64,000 nucleotides of DNA from an uncultured Verrucomicrobiota bacterium (lineage in GTDB: Bacteria; Verrucomicrobiota; Verrucomicrobiia; Limisphaerales; UBA1412). Positions 63,589 through 64,000 of the stretch are shown piece after piece. The stretch spans positions 124,001 to 188,000 of the forward strand of contig CALXMK010000002.1 in the NCBI GenBank assembly GCA_944389455.1, in the 5' to 3' direction. Made by a program: the position numbers and the translations under genes. The stretch's first letter is position 1. Each line of letters opens with the position of its first letter. The notes below the pieces were generated by a model. It did not search any database. It was not told the origin of the DNA and saw nothing but the letters and a program-made list of their open reading frames with translations.

Positions 63589-64000
63589 TGTTGAGTAAGA
63601 GAACATGGAATAATAAAGCTGTATTGGAAGAAAGAAACAATATAAGTATTATTGCTTTTACTCTATTAGAGGTTATTTTGGCGGTCTCAATTTCCATTGG
63701 AATGATGGCAGTTGCTCTTTATTTTTACCAGCAATCAGCTACTTTGCGAAGAGATGCACTCAATGAGATTGAAAGAATTTCTGTAGTACGATTAGTAATG
63801 GATCGCGTGGGAATGGAGTTGCATTGTGCAGTTAATGGAGGAGACCTGTTGCCAGGTCTTAAAGGGACATCCAATTCATTAGAGTTTATTAGATTAGATT
63901 CACCTGTAAGAGAGGGAATTATTACAAATGATTCTTTTACAATAAGTTCTCCCAAAATGTTGCCTACGTACTGTAAGACAACTTATCGTTTATCGAAAGA
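63589..64000 (+). CDS. GspJ-like minor pseudopilin, cut by the window end
   Basis: An open frame from the ATG at 63589 that runs off the window (137 codons seen). The N-terminal segment IIAFTLLEVILAVSISIGMM is a prepilin-type signal with Glu at +5 and Ala rather than Gly at -1 (A23 | F24). The following QSATLRRDALNEIERISVVRL and DRVGMELHCAV fit the GspJ pattern, as does its place after gspG-H-I, 22 bases after gspI. Complete length is unknown. Confidence 0.8.

Noticed and set aside
1..64000. CRISPR arrays, insertion sequences, prophage and toxin-antitoxin modules
   Set aside because: I looked for regular direct repeats, transposase or integrase motifs and paired small genes and saw none.

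Overview
The window is a continuous, gene-dense piece of a bacterial chromosome with AT-rich DNA and low-GC codon use. Nearly all of it is housekeeping and central-metabolism genes. I see no phage, insertion sequence, CRISPR array or conjugation module. The organism is Gram-negative in build: it has LPS-core-type glycosyltransferases, a general secretion pseudopilin operon, lipoproteins and many secreted proteins. SpoIIE-type phosphatases, a Ser/Thr kinase with a zinc ribbon, secreted GH78 and GH95 enzymes, PPi-dependent phosphofructokinase, M29 aminopeptidase and DciA together suggest a bacterium of the Planctomycetes-Verrucomicrobia-Chlamydiae (PVC) group, perhaps Verrucomicrobiota, Kiritimatiellota or Lentisphaerota. 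That placement is inference from gene content only.

Layout. 1-7.5 kb: an unknown membrane-anchored protein, pgsA, a secreted SUMF1-domain protein, comF-lplA, and a TPR-larB-larC operon for nickel-pincer cofactor synthesis. 7.5-9.6 kb: a HAD phosphatase and hisC. 9.7-19.2 kb: a minus-strand operon of sensor-phosphatase, GH78 rhamnosidase and S8 protease, divergent from a GH95 fucosidase. 19.2-23.9 kb: ribD-tilS, facing a minus-strand group of anti-sigma ATPase, C_GCAxxG_C_C protein and Ser/Thr kinase. 24-32.5 kb: trkH-trkA, an HtrA protease, dnaG, and kbl with a response-regulator phosphatase. 32.7-41.8 kb: tRNA-Met, glgB, M29 peptidase, def, pilT, a large OPT transporter and a TrmH-family methyltransferase. 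41.9-49.1 kb: mdh, PPi-PFK, asnS, glgC and a sodium:solute symporter. 49.1-54.3 kb: a tandem-STAS protein, three glycosyltransferases and a GHL10 lipoprotein. 54.6-58.7 kb: dciA with a Ski2-like helicase, and a Tat-type aldo/keto reductase. 58.9-61.5 kb: tRNA-Glu, tRNA-Ala, a glycosyltransferase gene broken by an in-frame TAG, and about 1.1 kb of apparently decayed sequence. 61.5-64 kb: gspG-H-I and a gspJ-like gene cut by the window end.

Themes. Parts of a partner-switching regulatory network (two SpoIIE phosphatases, one HATPase anti-sigma protein, one double STAS protein, one Ser/Thr kinase) are spread over several operons, but no sigma factor is visible. glgB, glgC and PPi-PFK point to glycogen storage and an energy-saving glycolysis. 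Secreted GH78, GH95, S8 and GHL10 proteins plus the pseudopilin operon point to export of enzymes acting on fucose- and rhamnose-containing glycans. Most starts lack a Shine-Dalgarno sequence, and at least two genes have promoter-like elements placed so that the mRNA would be nearly leaderless.

The most unusual items are the OPT transporter with a roughly 150-residue soluble insert carrying three short repeats, the phosphatase-glycosidase-protease operon, the amber-interrupted glycosyltransferase, and the four-cysteine cluster in the helicase. I did not find a clear-cut new defence or mobile system.
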